The position numbers and the translations under genes were made by a program. From contig NZ_JAFFIX010000004.1 in the NCBI RefSeq assembly GCF_016916835.1, positions 310,001 through 374,000 of the forward strand: a stretch of DNA of 64,000 nt. The letters are read 5' to 3'. The notes beneath the pieces were generated by a model. The model searched no databases. It was not told the origin of the DNA and saw only the letters and a program-made list of their open reading frames with translations. Source of the stretch: Actinacidiphila bryophytorum. GTDB taxonomy: Bacteria > Actinomycetota > Actinomycetes > Streptomycetales > Streptomycetaceae. Positions 7,660 to 15,780 of this stretch are shown here, piece by piece; the stretch's first letter is position 1; the number at the start of each line of letters is the position of its first letter.

Positions 7660-8095
7660 TCAGCCGTTGAAGGCCTTGCGGAGCCTTGATGCCGCTTCGG
7701 TGAGGATGTCGGGGCGTTTGCAGAAGGCGAAGCGGACTTGGGTTCGGCCGGCGGTGGGGTGGTCGTAGAAGACGGAGTTGGGGACGGCGACGACGCCTGC
7801 GCGTTCGGGGAGGGCGCGGCAGAAGGTGAGGGCGTCGGTGTCGGTGAGGGAGGCGATGTCGGTGGTGATGAAGTAGGTGCCCTGGGGCTCGTAGACCTGG
7901 AAGCCGGCGTCGCGCAGGCCTTCGGCGAGAATGTCGCGTTTGGCCATGAGGTCGTCCCGGATGCCGGTGTAGTACGTGTCGGGGAGGGCGAGGGCCTCGG
8001 CGACGGCGTACTGGAAGGGGCCGGAGGCGACGTAGGTGAGGAACTGCTTGGTCGTGCGGACGGCGGCCACCAGTTCGCGCGAACCCGTCACCCAG
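7660..8095 (-). pseudogene. Aminotransferase 3' part left of the element (scar 4, host half)
   Basis: It encodes the C-terminal ~145 residues (VTGSRELVAAVRTTKQF to FNG) of the aminotransferase whose first two thirds lie at 44493-45272. When the 36.4 kb between the two ACCCAG cores is ignored, the halves join in register with the intact homologue at 43255-44424. This is therefore the severed end of the host gene, not a separate gene. The open frame continues to 8115 through the attachment arm. Confidence 0.9.
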
Positions 8096-8110
8096 GCCAC
8101 TCCGTTTTCA
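8090..8110. other. attL of the integrative element
   Basis: The core ACCCAG (8090-8095) is the only stretch shared with the right junction (44533-44538). Right of it lies the phage-side arm GCCACTCCGTTTTCA. The reconstructed attP has TGAAAA on one side and TTTTCA on the other, a 34-bp span centred on the core. Serine integrases use short att sites with a 2-bp crossover, which fits. Confidence 0.75.
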
Positions 8111-8123
8111 TACACTCATTCGC

Positions 8124-9572
8124 ATGTCGCGCACCAGGCCCGCAGGGGGCACCACCAGCCATGACGTCGCCGGTGAGCCGGCCGCGATCTACTGCCGCAT
8201 ATCTCAGGCGGACGACGACGACCAGACGGGCGTCGACCGGCAGGAGCGGATCTGCCGGGAGATCGCCGAGCGCAGGGGGCTGGTGATCAACCCGGCCCAC
8301 GTCTTCGTGGACAACAGCCGCTCGGCGTGGAGCCGCAGGCGGAAGCGGCCGGGCTGGGACCGCCTGCTGGACGATGCCCGGGAGCGCAGCTTCCGGCACG
8401 TCATCGCCTACCACCCCGACCGGCTCATGCGGCAGCCCCGAGACCTGGAGGAACTGCTCCAGGTCGCCGACGACCACGCCATCACCCTCCACGGCGAGGC
8501 GAACCGCCGGGACCTGTCCGACCCCGATGACCGCTTCATCCTGCGTATCGAAGTCGCGCACGCCTGCCGGTCCTCGGACGACACCTCCCGACGGCTGAAG
8601 TCCGCGATGCAGGACCGCGCCCGGGAGGGCAAGCCCCAGGGCGGCATGCGGCGGTTCGGCTACACCAAGGACGGCATGACGATTGTCGAGGAGGAGGCGG
8701 AAGTCGTCCGGGAGGTCTTCGACCGCTACCTCAAGGGCGAGGGCGCGGCCCCACTCGCGAAGGACCTGCATAGCCGGGGCATCCGTACGGCTGGCGGCAA
8801 GGCGTGGAGCGCCGGAACGGTGCGCGGTCTGCTCGACTCCCGGCACGTCGCCGGCATCCGCATGCACCAGGGCGAGGAGGTCGGCCCCGGCACCTGGCCC
8901 GCGATTATCGACGCGGGCGTGTGGGCCGAGGTCAGGGCTCGGCGCGAGTTCCGATCGGCAGCCCACAAGGAGACGCTCAGCAAGCCCCGGCAGCGGTACT
9001 ACCTCCTACGCGGCCTGGTCATGTGCGGCCGCTGCGGCACCTTGATGTCGGGCACCGCCAAGACCGCGGGCCCCGCGTATCAGTGCAATCGCCGAGGACG
9101 GAACGACGAGAAGAAGTGCTCGCGGGCGATCGTGGCCCCGACGCTGGAGGACTTCGTCAGCGACGCCGCCGTCAAGCTGCTCAGTGAGCTTCGGGTGGAC
9201 GGTCGGCTCGCCACCAGCAACCTTTCCGAGGGCGTGGCAGAGGAGGTGGAGGACGACCAGCGGCAGCTCGCCGAGCTGAACGAGATGTGGACGGCGAAGG
9301 AGCTGTCCACGGCGGAGTACCGGAAGATGCGCAAGGAGATCACCGACCGCATCGCCAAGGCCCAGCGCCGAGTCATCATCCGGCCGATGGTGCTCCTCGA
9401 CGGCCTCACCGGCACGGGCGCACGGGCCGCCTGGGACGCCGACGAGATGACGGATGAGCGCCGCAACGCGGTGCTGCGGTTCCTCTTCTCCGGCGTCGTC
9501 ATCGACGAACCGAAGAAGCTCGGCCGCTACATGGACTGGGACCGGATCAGCATCGAGCAGAACCCGCTGTAG
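8124..9572 (+). CDS. int: Large serine recombinase (integrase)
   Basis: The 482-residue protein has the resolvase-type catalytic domain with the nucleophile serine in AIYCRISQADDD, followed by GVDRQERICREIAE and the arginine-bearing DRLMRQPRDLEELL. A recombinase domain comes next (GKPQGGMRRFGYTKDG). A zinc ribbon (CGRCGTLMSG ... YQCNRRGRNDEKKC) and a coiled-coil region complete the large serine integrase plan. It should join attP and attB by double-strand cleavage at a 2-bp centre. It starts just inside the left attachment site, the usual place for such genes. From memory, actinophage TG1 integrase uses a dapC-type aminotransferase gene, the same kind of target. Confidence 0.95.
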   Translation: MSRTRPAGGTTSHDVAGEPAAIYCRISQADDDDQTGVDRQERICREIAERRGLVINPAHVFVDNSRSAWSRRRKRPGWDRLLDDARERSFRHVIAYHPDRLMRQPRDLEELLQVADDHAITLHGEANRRDLSDPDDRFILRIEVAHACRSSDDTSRRLKSAMQDRAREGKPQGGMRRFGYTKDGMTIVEEEAEVVREVFDRYLKGEGAAPLAKDLHSRGIRTAGGKAWSAGTVRGLLDSRHVAGIRMHQGEEVGPGTWPAIIDAGVWAEVRARREFRSAAHKETLSKPRQRYYLLRGLVMCGRCGTLMSGTAKTAGPAYQCNRRGRNDEKKCSRAIVAPTLEDFVSDAAVKLLSELRVDGRLATSNLSEGVAEEVEDDQRQLAELNEMWTAKELSTAEYRKMRKEITDRIAKAQRRVIIRPMVLLDGLTGTGARAAWDADEMTDERRNAVLRFLFSGVVIDEPKKLGRYMDWDRISIEQNPL

Positions 9573-9686
9573 TGAGCTGTTGGACACAGGGCGACGGCTG
9601 CCAGTCGGAGCCACCAGCGCACGACCGACAAGCGGCAGCACGAAACCAGTGGTCCGAGGTTCTGAATGTTCCGTAGCGTGTGACGC

Positions 9687-10565
9687 ATGCCGACGCCGGT
9701 CCTGTACTGCCGAGATCCGTTGAGTCCTCGACGTGTGGATGAGCACTTCGCGCGGGAAGCACAGGAGGTGCGCGCCCGTGGCGGGGCGGTCGGGTTGGTC
9801 GACCACGATGCGCTGCTTAAGGGTGATGCAGAGCAGGCTGTTGCCCACGTGCCCGCTGGGCTGGGGAGTGTTTGGTACCGGGGTTGGATGATTCCGGGCG
9901 ATCGATACGTCGCGTTGGCTGAGGCGCTGAGCCGACGCGGGACCGCGTTGCTCGTGACTCCGGATCAATACCGGGCCGCTCACGAACTCCCGGGCTGGTA
10001 CGAGATGTTCGTTGACATCACGCCTGCAAGCGTGTGGCGTCCCACCAGGCCCGGTGAGATCTTGGCCGCCGAAGACCTGGCCGATCTCGCCGAGCCGTTG
10101 CTGCCGGGCTCAGGAATCGTGAAGGACTACGTCAAATCCCGCAAGCACGAATGGGAGCAGGCGTGCTTCATTCCCGATCTCGCTGACTGGGCGGGGCTTA
10201 CACGGGTAGTGCAGCGCTTCGTAGAACTGCAGGAGGAGTTCCTTGCTGGTGGAATCGTTCTGCGCAGCTTTGAGACGTTCTCGAAACTGGAGTCCGTTGC
10301 GGCTGAAGTGCGCGTGTGGTGGTTGGATAGCGAACCCAGACTGTTCACGCCTCACCCGGACAGCCCGTTCGAGCGTGGACTGGTGCCTGACCTTGACCAC
10401 ATCCGGCCCGGGGTACAGAGCCTGGGATGCCGGTTCGTCACAACCGACGTGGCGCTCCGCTCGGACGGGGTGTGGCGAGTCGTCGAAGTCGGTGACGGCC
10501 AGGTCAGTGATCTCCACCCGTCCAGCAATCGAGGCGAGTTTGCCGCTCTACTGGTAGGTCTATAG
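9687..10565 (+). CDS. ATP-grasp domain (DUF4343-like) protein
   Basis: The 292-residue product has the layout of a small ATP-grasp enzyme: a lysine pair in KDYVKSRKHEWEQACF, an acidic patch LQEEFLAGGIVLRSFE, and a C-terminal WRVVEVGDGQVSDLH that resembles metal-ligating ATP-grasp ends. DUF4343 proteins are common and lack a defined substrate; ligation of an amino acid or peptide is typical for the superfamily. It stands alone behind the integrase, so it is probably accessory cargo. Confidence 0.8.
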   Translation: MPTPVLYCRDPLSPRRVDEHFAREAQEVRARGGAVGLVDHDALLKGDAEQAVAHVPAGLGSVWYRGWMIPGDRYVALAEALSRRGTALLVTPDQYRAAHELPGWYEMFVDITPASVWRPTRPGEILAAEDLADLAEPLLPGSGIVKDYVKSRKHEWEQACFIPDLADWAGLTRVVQRFVELQEEFLAGGIVLRSFETFSKLESVAAEVRVWWLDSEPRLFTPHPDSPFERGLVPDLDHIRPGVQSLGCRFVTTDVALRSDGVWRVVEVGDGQVSDLHPSSNRGEFAALLVGL

Positions 10566-10670
10566 CGCTTGCGGAAGCGGCGCGTGCTGCGCGGTTGGTT
10601 GCCCGGAGGTGAGGGCCAACGGACGCTCAACGACCTCCGACAGATTCCGGGAGCTTGGTCGCCCCGGTGA

Positions 10671-11180
10671 TCACCCCGGATGCAGCACCGCCGTGGCGAT
10701 CTCTCGTACGCGGGCATGCGTGATGCCGTTGCGCTGCTCGACGGCGAGCGGGTGGTCGGTGGGCTCCAGTTCGATGAACGGGCGGGTGCCGACCGGTCGC
10801 GTGTGGGCGTTGGTCTTCAAATTGGTGGTGCTCTCGGGGTAGAGCGCGAGTTCGGTGCTGAGCCAGCCGAAGTACGGCTTCTCGGCTTCGCGGCCCTCGG
10901 CGTTCCATAGTTCAAGGGCGCGGGCGAAGTTGTCCTTGCTCAGGGAAACCCAGACGCCCCACGAGAAGACGTCCTCGCTGCCGATCACGGGTATCTCGAT
11001 TAGGCCCCTGACGAAGAAGTGCCGGCCCCTGATCACGCACTGGTCGGACGACAGCATGCTGTCCGGGTCGTTCTCGAAGCCGGGCTCCCAGACGTCGGGA
11101 GCGATGGTCGAGTAGCCCATGGGGAGCTCTGCGTGGTGATCGCCGCAGTGTGAGCACGTGAAGCCGAGATCGTCAGACAT
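10671..11180 (-). CDS. DUF2199 domain protein
   Basis: The 169-residue protein starts with a zinc-knuckle-like FTCSHCGDHH and continues with DQCVIRGRHFFVRGLIEIP and FSWGVWVSLSKDNF, which I recognise as DUF2199. No enzymatic role is established for the family. The gene is convergent with its left neighbour and diverges from the DUF4259 gene, with about 117 bp between the starts. Confidence 0.85.
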   Translation of the reverse strand: MSDDLGFTCSHCGDHHAELPMGYSTIAPDVWEPGFENDPDSMLSSDQCVIRGRHFFVRGLIEIPVIGSEDVFSWGVWVSLSKDNFARALELWNAEGREAEKPYFGWLSTELALYPESTTNLKTNAHTRPVGTRPFIELEPTDHPLAVEQRNGITHARVREIATAVLHPG

Positions 11181-11297
11181 GGCGGGAGCTTAGCGACCGC
11201 ACACCACCCGGCGCCTGCCGTGTGCCGCTGGCACGACCCGGACTCGGCTGTCGGTGGTCGCTGCGAGAATTCCCGGAATGCTACGCGAGGAGATGAC

Positions 11298-11735
11298 GTG
11301 GGCACCTGGGACATAGGCCCCTTCGACAACGACACCGCCGCCGACTTCGCCGGCGACCTGGACGAGGCAGCGCTGGAAGAGCGCGAGCCCATGATCCGCA
11401 GCGTCCTCAAGCGTGCTGCCGATGTCACGGATTTTCTGGAGACCCTTGACGCTGAGCGAGCCGTTGCCGCAGCAGCCTTGGTCGTCGCGCAGCAGCCGGG
11501 CGGCCGCCCCGCGTGTTCGAACTACGGTCCGTCGGAGCCGCTGCCAGAGCTTTCGGCTGACCTCCGGACGCTCGCTGTCGAAGCCCTGGACCAGGTGGTG
11601 GCTGAGTCGTCGGAAATCGCAGAGCTGTGGGACGACGTTGCGGAAGGGCGGAAGTGGCGCCGGGACATCACCCGCCTCCGTGACGTCCTCGACCCCCCGG
11701 TCCCGCTGCAGGAGGAGGTTCTCTTCGGGATCTGA
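11298..11735 (+). CDS. DUF4259 domain protein
   Basis: The start GTG at 11298 was chosen because the family begins MGTWDIGPFDNDTAADF and a GAGGAGA ribosome site lies just upstream. The 145-residue acidic protein matches DUF4259, small proteins of unknown role often found in polymorphic-toxin or immunity neighbourhoods. Here no toxin is adjacent. It runs in the same direction as the following DUF6368-like gene. Confidence 0.85.
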   Translation: MGTWDIGPFDNDTAADFAGDLDEAALEEREPMIRSVLKRAADVTDFLETLDAERAVAAAALVVAQQPGGRPACSNYGPSEPLPELSADLRTLAVEALDQVVAESSEIAELWDDVAEGRKWRRDITRLRDVLDPPVPLQEEVLFGI

Positions 11736-11865
11736 CCGGTGAAGCACACCCACGGACCGTGGGAGGCGAGCGACGCTCGGCTTCCGGCCTGGCCCGGGTT
11801 TTGAGAGGTATGCGCGCTGAGTAATCCATTGGGGATGGCGATCCCACCTGGCTACTCTCCGAGCC

Positions 11866-12408
11866 ATGAGCGGACCCGTGTTGGTGATCGAATTGGCCGA
11901 GGCCCCCTCGCGCGCGGCAATCCTGCGAATCCACGAGTTCCTGGTCCGCTCGTCGGTGCGTTGCGAGGAGACGCGGCTCGGAGAGTACGACGTGCACATC
12001 AACGCTGAGAGCCTCGGTGTCACGGACACCTGGGGCGAAGACGGACGACGCCCCGTCCTGGTCTCTCTCGTTGGGCCCGGTGTCGGCGACGAGGCTGTCT
12101 TCGAGGCCGAGCATGCCGACGAGGTCGACCAGGAACCCCTTATCGGCTTCACCCCGACCCACGCCGTCGACATCGTCGCCTTCTGTAACAGCCCGGTCGA
12201 CCACGTCGTGACGGCTCTGCTGACCGCCGCAGTCATGGACTTGATCGGTGGCGTCGCCAACGTCGAACTACGAGAGGACCAGGTACCCATCGTGGCCGGC
12301 CTTCCGGGCATCGTCGCGACGGTGACCGATCCATGGCTCGCCGCGTACGGCTCAGCCGACTTCCTCAGGGCTTGGGTACAGCAGCCTGGATTCCGCCTCC
12401 TGAAGTAG
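11866..12408 (+). CDS. DUF6368-like protein
   Basis: The 180-residue protein (MSGPVLVIELAEAPSRAAIL, later LIGFTPTHAVDIVAFCNSP and GLPGIVATVTDPWLAAYG) resembles the Streptomyces family DUF6368, whose function is unknown. There is no signal peptide or membrane segment. The domain call is from memory of its pattern; an immunity-type role would be consistent with neighbouring DUF4259 but is unproven. Confidence 0.6.
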   Translation: MSGPVLVIELAEAPSRAAILRIHEFLVRSSVRCEETRLGEYDVHINAESLGVTDTWGEDGRRPVLVSLVGPGVGDEAVFEAEHADEVDQEPLIGFTPTHAVDIVAFCNSPVDHVVTALLTAAVMDLIGGVANVELREDQVPIVAGLPGIVATVTDPWLAAYGSADFLRAWVQQPGFRLLK

Positions 12409-12478
12409 CCGGGAACGGGCGCTGCCTGGATCCCGGTGCGGTAATCGGAAAGGGGCCGACCCCACGCAGGAAGGGGAT

Positions 12479-12551
12479 GGGGCTGACCGGATTCGAACCG
12501 GCGTCCTCCCACATGCGGTGAAGGCGCGACAGCCACTGCGCTACGAGCCCC
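12479..12551 (-). tRNA. tRNA-like gene, degenerate (possible CAT anticodon)
   Basis: On the complement, the 73 bases fold into most of a cloverleaf. The acceptor GGGGCT pairs with AGCCCC, the D stem GCGC pairs with GCGC, and a perfect T arm has GCCGG-TTCGAAT-CCGGT. The anticodon arm is weak (TTCAC against GGGAG, one mismatch) with loop CGCATGT, and position 7-66 does not pair. No CCA is encoded. It could be an element-borne tRNA of unusual identity or a tRNA mimic; a working isotype cannot be assigned. Confidence 0.5.
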
Positions 12552-12992
12552 ATCCCTCTCCCGATCATACGAACGACGTGCCCTCCGACGCTTCGGAATT
12601 ATCCGAGCGTGACGGCGGATCGCTTACGCCCAGTTCGCTGAGGCTGACCTGAGCTGCCGAACGGGAAACCAAGCCCGTCAGGGCAGCGCCATCGGCTTCT
12701 ATCACGGTTTCGCGGCCCCACCCAGTCCAGGGTCGCGTGGCACTGTCAGCTCCGGTGCGCGAGTCGGACCTGGGGTTCGCGTGCTGAACGCCGCTGTCGT
12801 TGGCAAGCCAGGGAGCGTGAGATCGATGGGAGAGACGGTGGAGTCATGGAGAGGACCGACCTTGAACGCGGTGTGCCGGTCCGCTGTATAGCCCGGAAAG
12901 TACCGTCAGGCAAAACGCGTTTTCTGCGGATCATTGTTGTCATCCGCCGCACGGAGTTCGCCAGACCTCCGGCCGACGGCCGCCCGGCCCAG
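12552..12992. other. Non-coding stretch with a 12-bp palindrome
   Basis: I see no convincing gene in these 440 bases; the long reverse frame here has no recognisable content and runs through the RNA-like leaders. A perfect palindrome AAAACGCGTTTT lies at 12912-12923 in an unusually AT-rich patch. It could be part of a replication or promoter region for the downstream block. Confidence 0.4.
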
Positions 12993-13093
12993 TGGTGTTG
13001 GAGCACCACCCGCCGGAGCGCATGACGACCGCCCGCCCACTCATCCCCACGGCACACGGCCTGCCAGCCTCGTGCCGCTCCGAGGACACACCC
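12993..13093 (+). ncRNA. Structured leader, copy A
   Basis: A hairpin TGGTG-TTGGAG-CACCA (12993-13008) is followed by CGACCGCCC and GGCCTGCCAGCC, ending just before the small gene at 13094. The same order of hairpin, TTGGAG loop and downstream blocks recurs at 13303-13400 before a different small gene. Conservation of loop and flanks between two unrelated coding sequences points to an RNA element or protein-binding leader. No known riboswitch class was recognised. Confidence 0.5.
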
Positions 13094-13282
13094 ATGCCCG
13101 AACCCCAGCCGCGGCCTGCCGCGATCCAGCCCACTGCTTCCGACTGCCGTCCGGTTACGGACGAGGCCCGGGAGGCCGCGCTGCAACGCGTCTGCGCCGG
13201 CTTCGTCACGACGATCAGTCCGCGCAGCGCCGCCCGGCTCGCTGACCTGCTCTCCAGCGCGACCTACGTCCAGGCAGCCTGA
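13094..13282 (+). CDS. Small hypothetical protein (62 aa)
   Basis: The frame from ATG 13094 encodes a 62-residue product whose middle (TDEAREAALQRVCAGFVTTI, then SARLADLLSS) looks helical and amphipathic. It is preceded by structured leader A. I do not recognise the family. It could be a small regulator of the mobilization block that follows. Confidence 0.5.
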   Translation: MPEPQPRPAAIQPTASDCRPVTDEAREAALQRVCAGFVTTISPRSAARLADLLSSATYVQAA

Positions 13283-13302
13283 CCGGGTCTGGATACGGGA
13301 GC

Positions 13303-13400
13303 GGCCCTTGGTGTTGGAGCACCAAGGGCCGGGAGCACTCCCGGACGACCGCCCAAACGATCTACCCCGGTGCCGTTGGCCTGACAGCCGATGCGGTGCC
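13303..13400 (+). ncRNA. Structured leader, copy B
   Basis: An 11-bp perfect stem GGCCCTTGGTG / CACCAAGGGCC closes on the loop TTGGAG (13303-13330). It is followed at once by CCGGGAG-CA-CTCCCGG (13329-13344), then by CGACCGCCC and GGCCTGACAGCC as in copy A. It ends shortly before the GTG at 13416. The shared loop with compensated stems supports a conserved RNA structure. Confidence 0.55.
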
Positions 13401-13415
13401 GAGTGAGGAAGCACT

Positions 13416-13739
13416 GTGTACCAGCCTACGTTCCGATCGACGCGTGCCGCGCCTTCGCGGTCTCCTTGCGCCGAGCGGCCGACGCTCACGGGGCTTCCCA
13501 TCGATGCCCGCCGTGATCGCGCCGCTGAGCCCGCCCGTCGACTGGTCCTTTCCGGCGCCTGCATCCGGTGTGAGCGGGAGTTGGACCCGGCCGATCACCA
13601 CCGTCTGATGCGTGATCAATTGCTTTCGCGTACAGGTCGATTGGGCCTGCTTTGCGTGGTACGTTCTGTCATCGAAGAACTCAATAAGGTGACCCCGGCA
13701 GCGCGGGAACGCTCCGGGGTCCGGCACAAGGAGCGGTAA
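13416..13739 (+). CDS. Small hypothetical protein with CxxC
   Basis: The 107-residue basic product contains SGACIRCERELDPADHH, a possible zinc-binding CxxC with nearby histidines, and the helical tail CVVRSVIEELNKVTPAA. Its stop codon at 13737-13739 lies inside a hairpin that hides the ribosome site of the next gene, so its translation may gate that gene. The N-terminal half is low-complexity, and the start is uncertain. Confidence 0.5.
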   Translation: MYQPTFRSTRAAPSRSPCAERPTLTGLPIDARRDRAAEPARRLVLSGACIRCERELDPADHHRLMRDQLLSRTGRLGLLCVVRSVIEELNKVTPAARERSGVRHKER

Positions 13740-13744
13740 CTCCT
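13729..13744 (+). promoter_or_regulatory. Hairpin sequestering a ribosome-binding site
   Basis: AGGAG-CGGTAA-CTCCT places the Shine-Dalgarno AGGAG of the gene at 13746 in a stem. The upstream frame terminates at the TAA in the loop, so ribosomes finishing it could open the stem. A larger GACCCCGG / CCGGGGTC stem (13691-13721) lies just upstream. Confidence 0.45.
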
Positions 13745-13745
13745 C

Positions 13746-14675
13746 ATGCAGATTCATCGTAGCCGTCACACGCGCGGCTTCACCGTCCTGCCCAACATGC
13801 TGCTACAAGACCGGCGGCTGTCCTACACCGCCCGCGGCCTACTCGCCGACCTGCTCTCCCGTCCCGACGGCTGGTCGGAGGACGGCAGGCGGATGGCCGA
13901 CACCAGCCCGCAGGGCCGCCTCGCCGTCGCGAAGGCGCTGCGGGAGCTGACCGCCCTCGGCTACTACCGGGTCGATCGGGTCCGGCGCGGCGACGGGACG
14001 TTCGTCAGCGAGGCCCACGTCTACGACAGCCCGCACGCTGCTCCGGGTCTCACCCGTCCGGGATCCGGTGTGGCGGCAGCCGATGACCGTGACATCAAAC
14101 CCGTAAAGGACCGTGGGAAAGAACCCACCCTCCCCGTCCAGCGGTCGAACGCCGCGGTGGCGGGCGGTGACGGCACCGGCTTCGGGGAGGTCGGGCGGGC
14201 GAAGCCCCCGGCAACGGATCCCGCGTCGGACAGCCCCACCGGTGAGGCGGTCGCCACGCTGTTCCGGGTGCTCCGGCCCGAACCGCGCCTGCGGCTCGGC
14301 GCGGTTGAGGCCCTCGCCCTGGCACCCCTGGTGAGCGCCTGGCTGGAGCGGGGGTACGGGCACCGTGACCTGTCCGAAGCACTCCTCGGCGGGCTGCCCG
14401 CCCAGGTCCACAGCGCTGCGGCGATCCTCCGCGACCGCCTCACCCGCAAGCTACCCCCGGCACCTGAGCCGGTCGTCCCGGCCAAGCCGCGCTGGTCGGG
14501 GGAGTGCGCCACATGCGCCCGCCCGATCCCACATGAGGGGATCTGCCGCGCCTGCGCGGGCCTGGTCTCCCAGCCCGACGAGATCGTCGAACGGGCGAGC
14601 GTTGCAGCCCGTGGCAGGGCCAGGGTCCGCGCCGCCCTGCAGGCCGACGCGGGTCGGCTCCCGGCCAGAGCCTGA
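13746..14675 (+). CDS. Winged-helix DNA-binding protein of the mobilization block
   Basis: The 309-residue protein opens with FTVLPNMLLQDRRLSYTARG and RMADTSPQGRLAVAKALRELT, a winged-helix pattern like those in plasmid replication initiators and helix-turn-helix proteins of Streptomyces elements. The C-terminus holds a zinc knuckle CATCARPIPHEGICRAC. It is the first gene of a same-strand run with DUF2637, MobC and relaxase genes. It may initiate extrachromosomal replication or regulate transfer; which one cannot be decided here. Confidence 0.75.
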   Translation: MQIHRSRHTRGFTVLPNMLLQDRRLSYTARGLLADLLSRPDGWSEDGRRMADTSPQGRLAVAKALRELTALGYYRVDRVRRGDGTFVSEAHVYDSPHAAPGLTRPGSGVAAADDRDIKPVKDRGKEPTLPVQRSNAAVAGGDGTGFGEVGRAKPPATDPASDSPTGEAVATLFRVLRPEPRLRLGAVEALALAPLVSAWLERGYGHRDLSEALLGGLPAQVHSAAAILRDRLTRKLPPAPEPVVPAKPRWSGECATCARPIPHEGICRACAGLVSQPDEIVERASVAARGRARVRAALQADAGRLPARA

Positions 14676-14723
14676 CCCCACCACGCAGCGCCGTACGCCC
14701 GCCTGAGGGCCACGGTCCTGCGT

Positions 14724-14741
14724 CGGCGACTGCCGTCGCCG
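14724..14741. other. Short inverted repeat between transfer genes
   Basis: CGGCGAC-TGCC-GTCGCCG is a perfect 7-bp stem in the 170-bp gap before the DUF2637 gene. It lacks a T-run, so it is a weak terminator at best. It could be a protein-binding site. Confidence 0.35.
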
Positions 14742-14848
14742 CCCCCTCCCATCCGCGCTGACACGCCCCCGTGTGCCCTGCCCGCCGCGCGCTTCTCCGG
14801 CATGCCTGGAGCACCCATGTGTCGGCCCAGCCCCTGACTGGAGTTTCC

Positions 14849-15775
14849 ATGCGCGCCACCGCACGTCCGCGCCCCGCCCTGCAAGCCCCGCTCCACCGCG
14901 AGCCCACCTCCGGCCGTCGCGGGTCCTGGTGGGATCCGCTCGCGCTGATCCTTCTCGGCCTGGCCGGCGGAGCCCTGTCGTACGACTCCCTGCGGCAGAT
15001 GGCCGTCGCCGTCCACATCCGCCCGCACCTGGCCTACCTCTTCCCACTGGTCATCGACGGATTCATCGCCTACGGCGTCCGCGCCCTCCTCGTCCTGCGC
15101 GACGCGCCCTGGCCCGCACGCGCCTACGCCTGGACCCTCTTCGGCACCGCCACCACCGCCAGCCTGTGGGCCAACGCCCTGCACGCCGTCCGCCTCAACC
15201 AGCCCGGCGTCCACACTCTCCTGCTGGGCGACCACACGGTCGCCGTCCTGTCGGCGATAGCTCCCCTGGCCCTGGCCGGAGCCACCCACATGCACATCCT
15301 CATCGGCCGCCACAGCGGCAGCCGCACCATCGCCGCCGGAACTCCGACCATGATTCCGGCGGCCTCGGCCGTGATTCCGGCCGAAGGGCGAACAGCGGCT
15401 CCGAGGGACGAGCCTGCCGTCGGGGCCGACACAGCGGCCGGAACCGTCCCCGCGACAGCCCTGGAGCCGGAAGGCATCACCGGCCACAACGACGCAGCGG
15501 CTCGGGCAGACGGTGAAAGCCCCGGCCAGAGGGCGAAAGGCACTTTCGGCCGGCGTTCGCAGACGGGGCGCAGGGGGCGCAAGGCCGAGGCGTCGATCGA
15601 GCAGCTCGCCGACATCATCCGCCGCGCCCACCCGGATTCCGGCCAGGTCACCCGCGCCATGGCCCGCGAGGCCATCGAAGCCCAGGGAATCAGCGCAGGC
15701 AACGAGCGCATAGCCGAAGCCCTCAAGTCCCTCCAGCCCGGCGACGAAGCCCGCGCCCACCCCAGTACCGACTGA
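14849..15775 (+). CDS. DUF2637 membrane protein (Spd-like)
   Basis: The start ATG at 14849 has GACTGGAG a few bases upstream. Four membrane segments occupy roughly residues 30-150 (PLALILLGLAGGALSYDSL, AYLFPLVIDGFIAYGVRALL, AWTLFGTATTASLWANAL, SAIAPLALAGATHMHILI). A hydrophilic tail of about 150 residues with an end winged-helix-like segment follows. DUF2637 proteins are frequent in actinobacterial conjugative elements, where they resemble spread (Spd) proteins for intramycelial transfer. It sits directly upstream of MobC and the relaxase, which supports that role. Confidence 0.85.
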   Translation: MRATARPRPALQAPLHREPTSGRRGSWWDPLALILLGLAGGALSYDSLRQMAVAVHIRPHLAYLFPLVIDGFIAYGVRALLVLRDAPWPARAYAWTLFGTATTASLWANALHAVRLNQPGVHTLLLGDHTVAVLSAIAPLALAGATHMHILIGRHSGSRTIAAGTPTMIPAASAVIPAEGRTAAPRDEPAVGADTAAGTVPATALEPEGITGHNDAAARADGESPGQRAKGTFGRRSQTGRRGRKAEASIEQLADIIRRAHPDSGQVTRAMAREAIEAQGISAGNERIAEALKSLQPGDEARAHPSTD

Positions 15776-15780
15776 AGCCG

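Noticed and set aside
12746..13564. A 272-codon open frame on the minus strand
   Set aside because: It spans two structured leaders and two plus-strand small genes, is rich in Arg/Ser/Gly, and has no recognisable domain; it is a GC-bias shadow.
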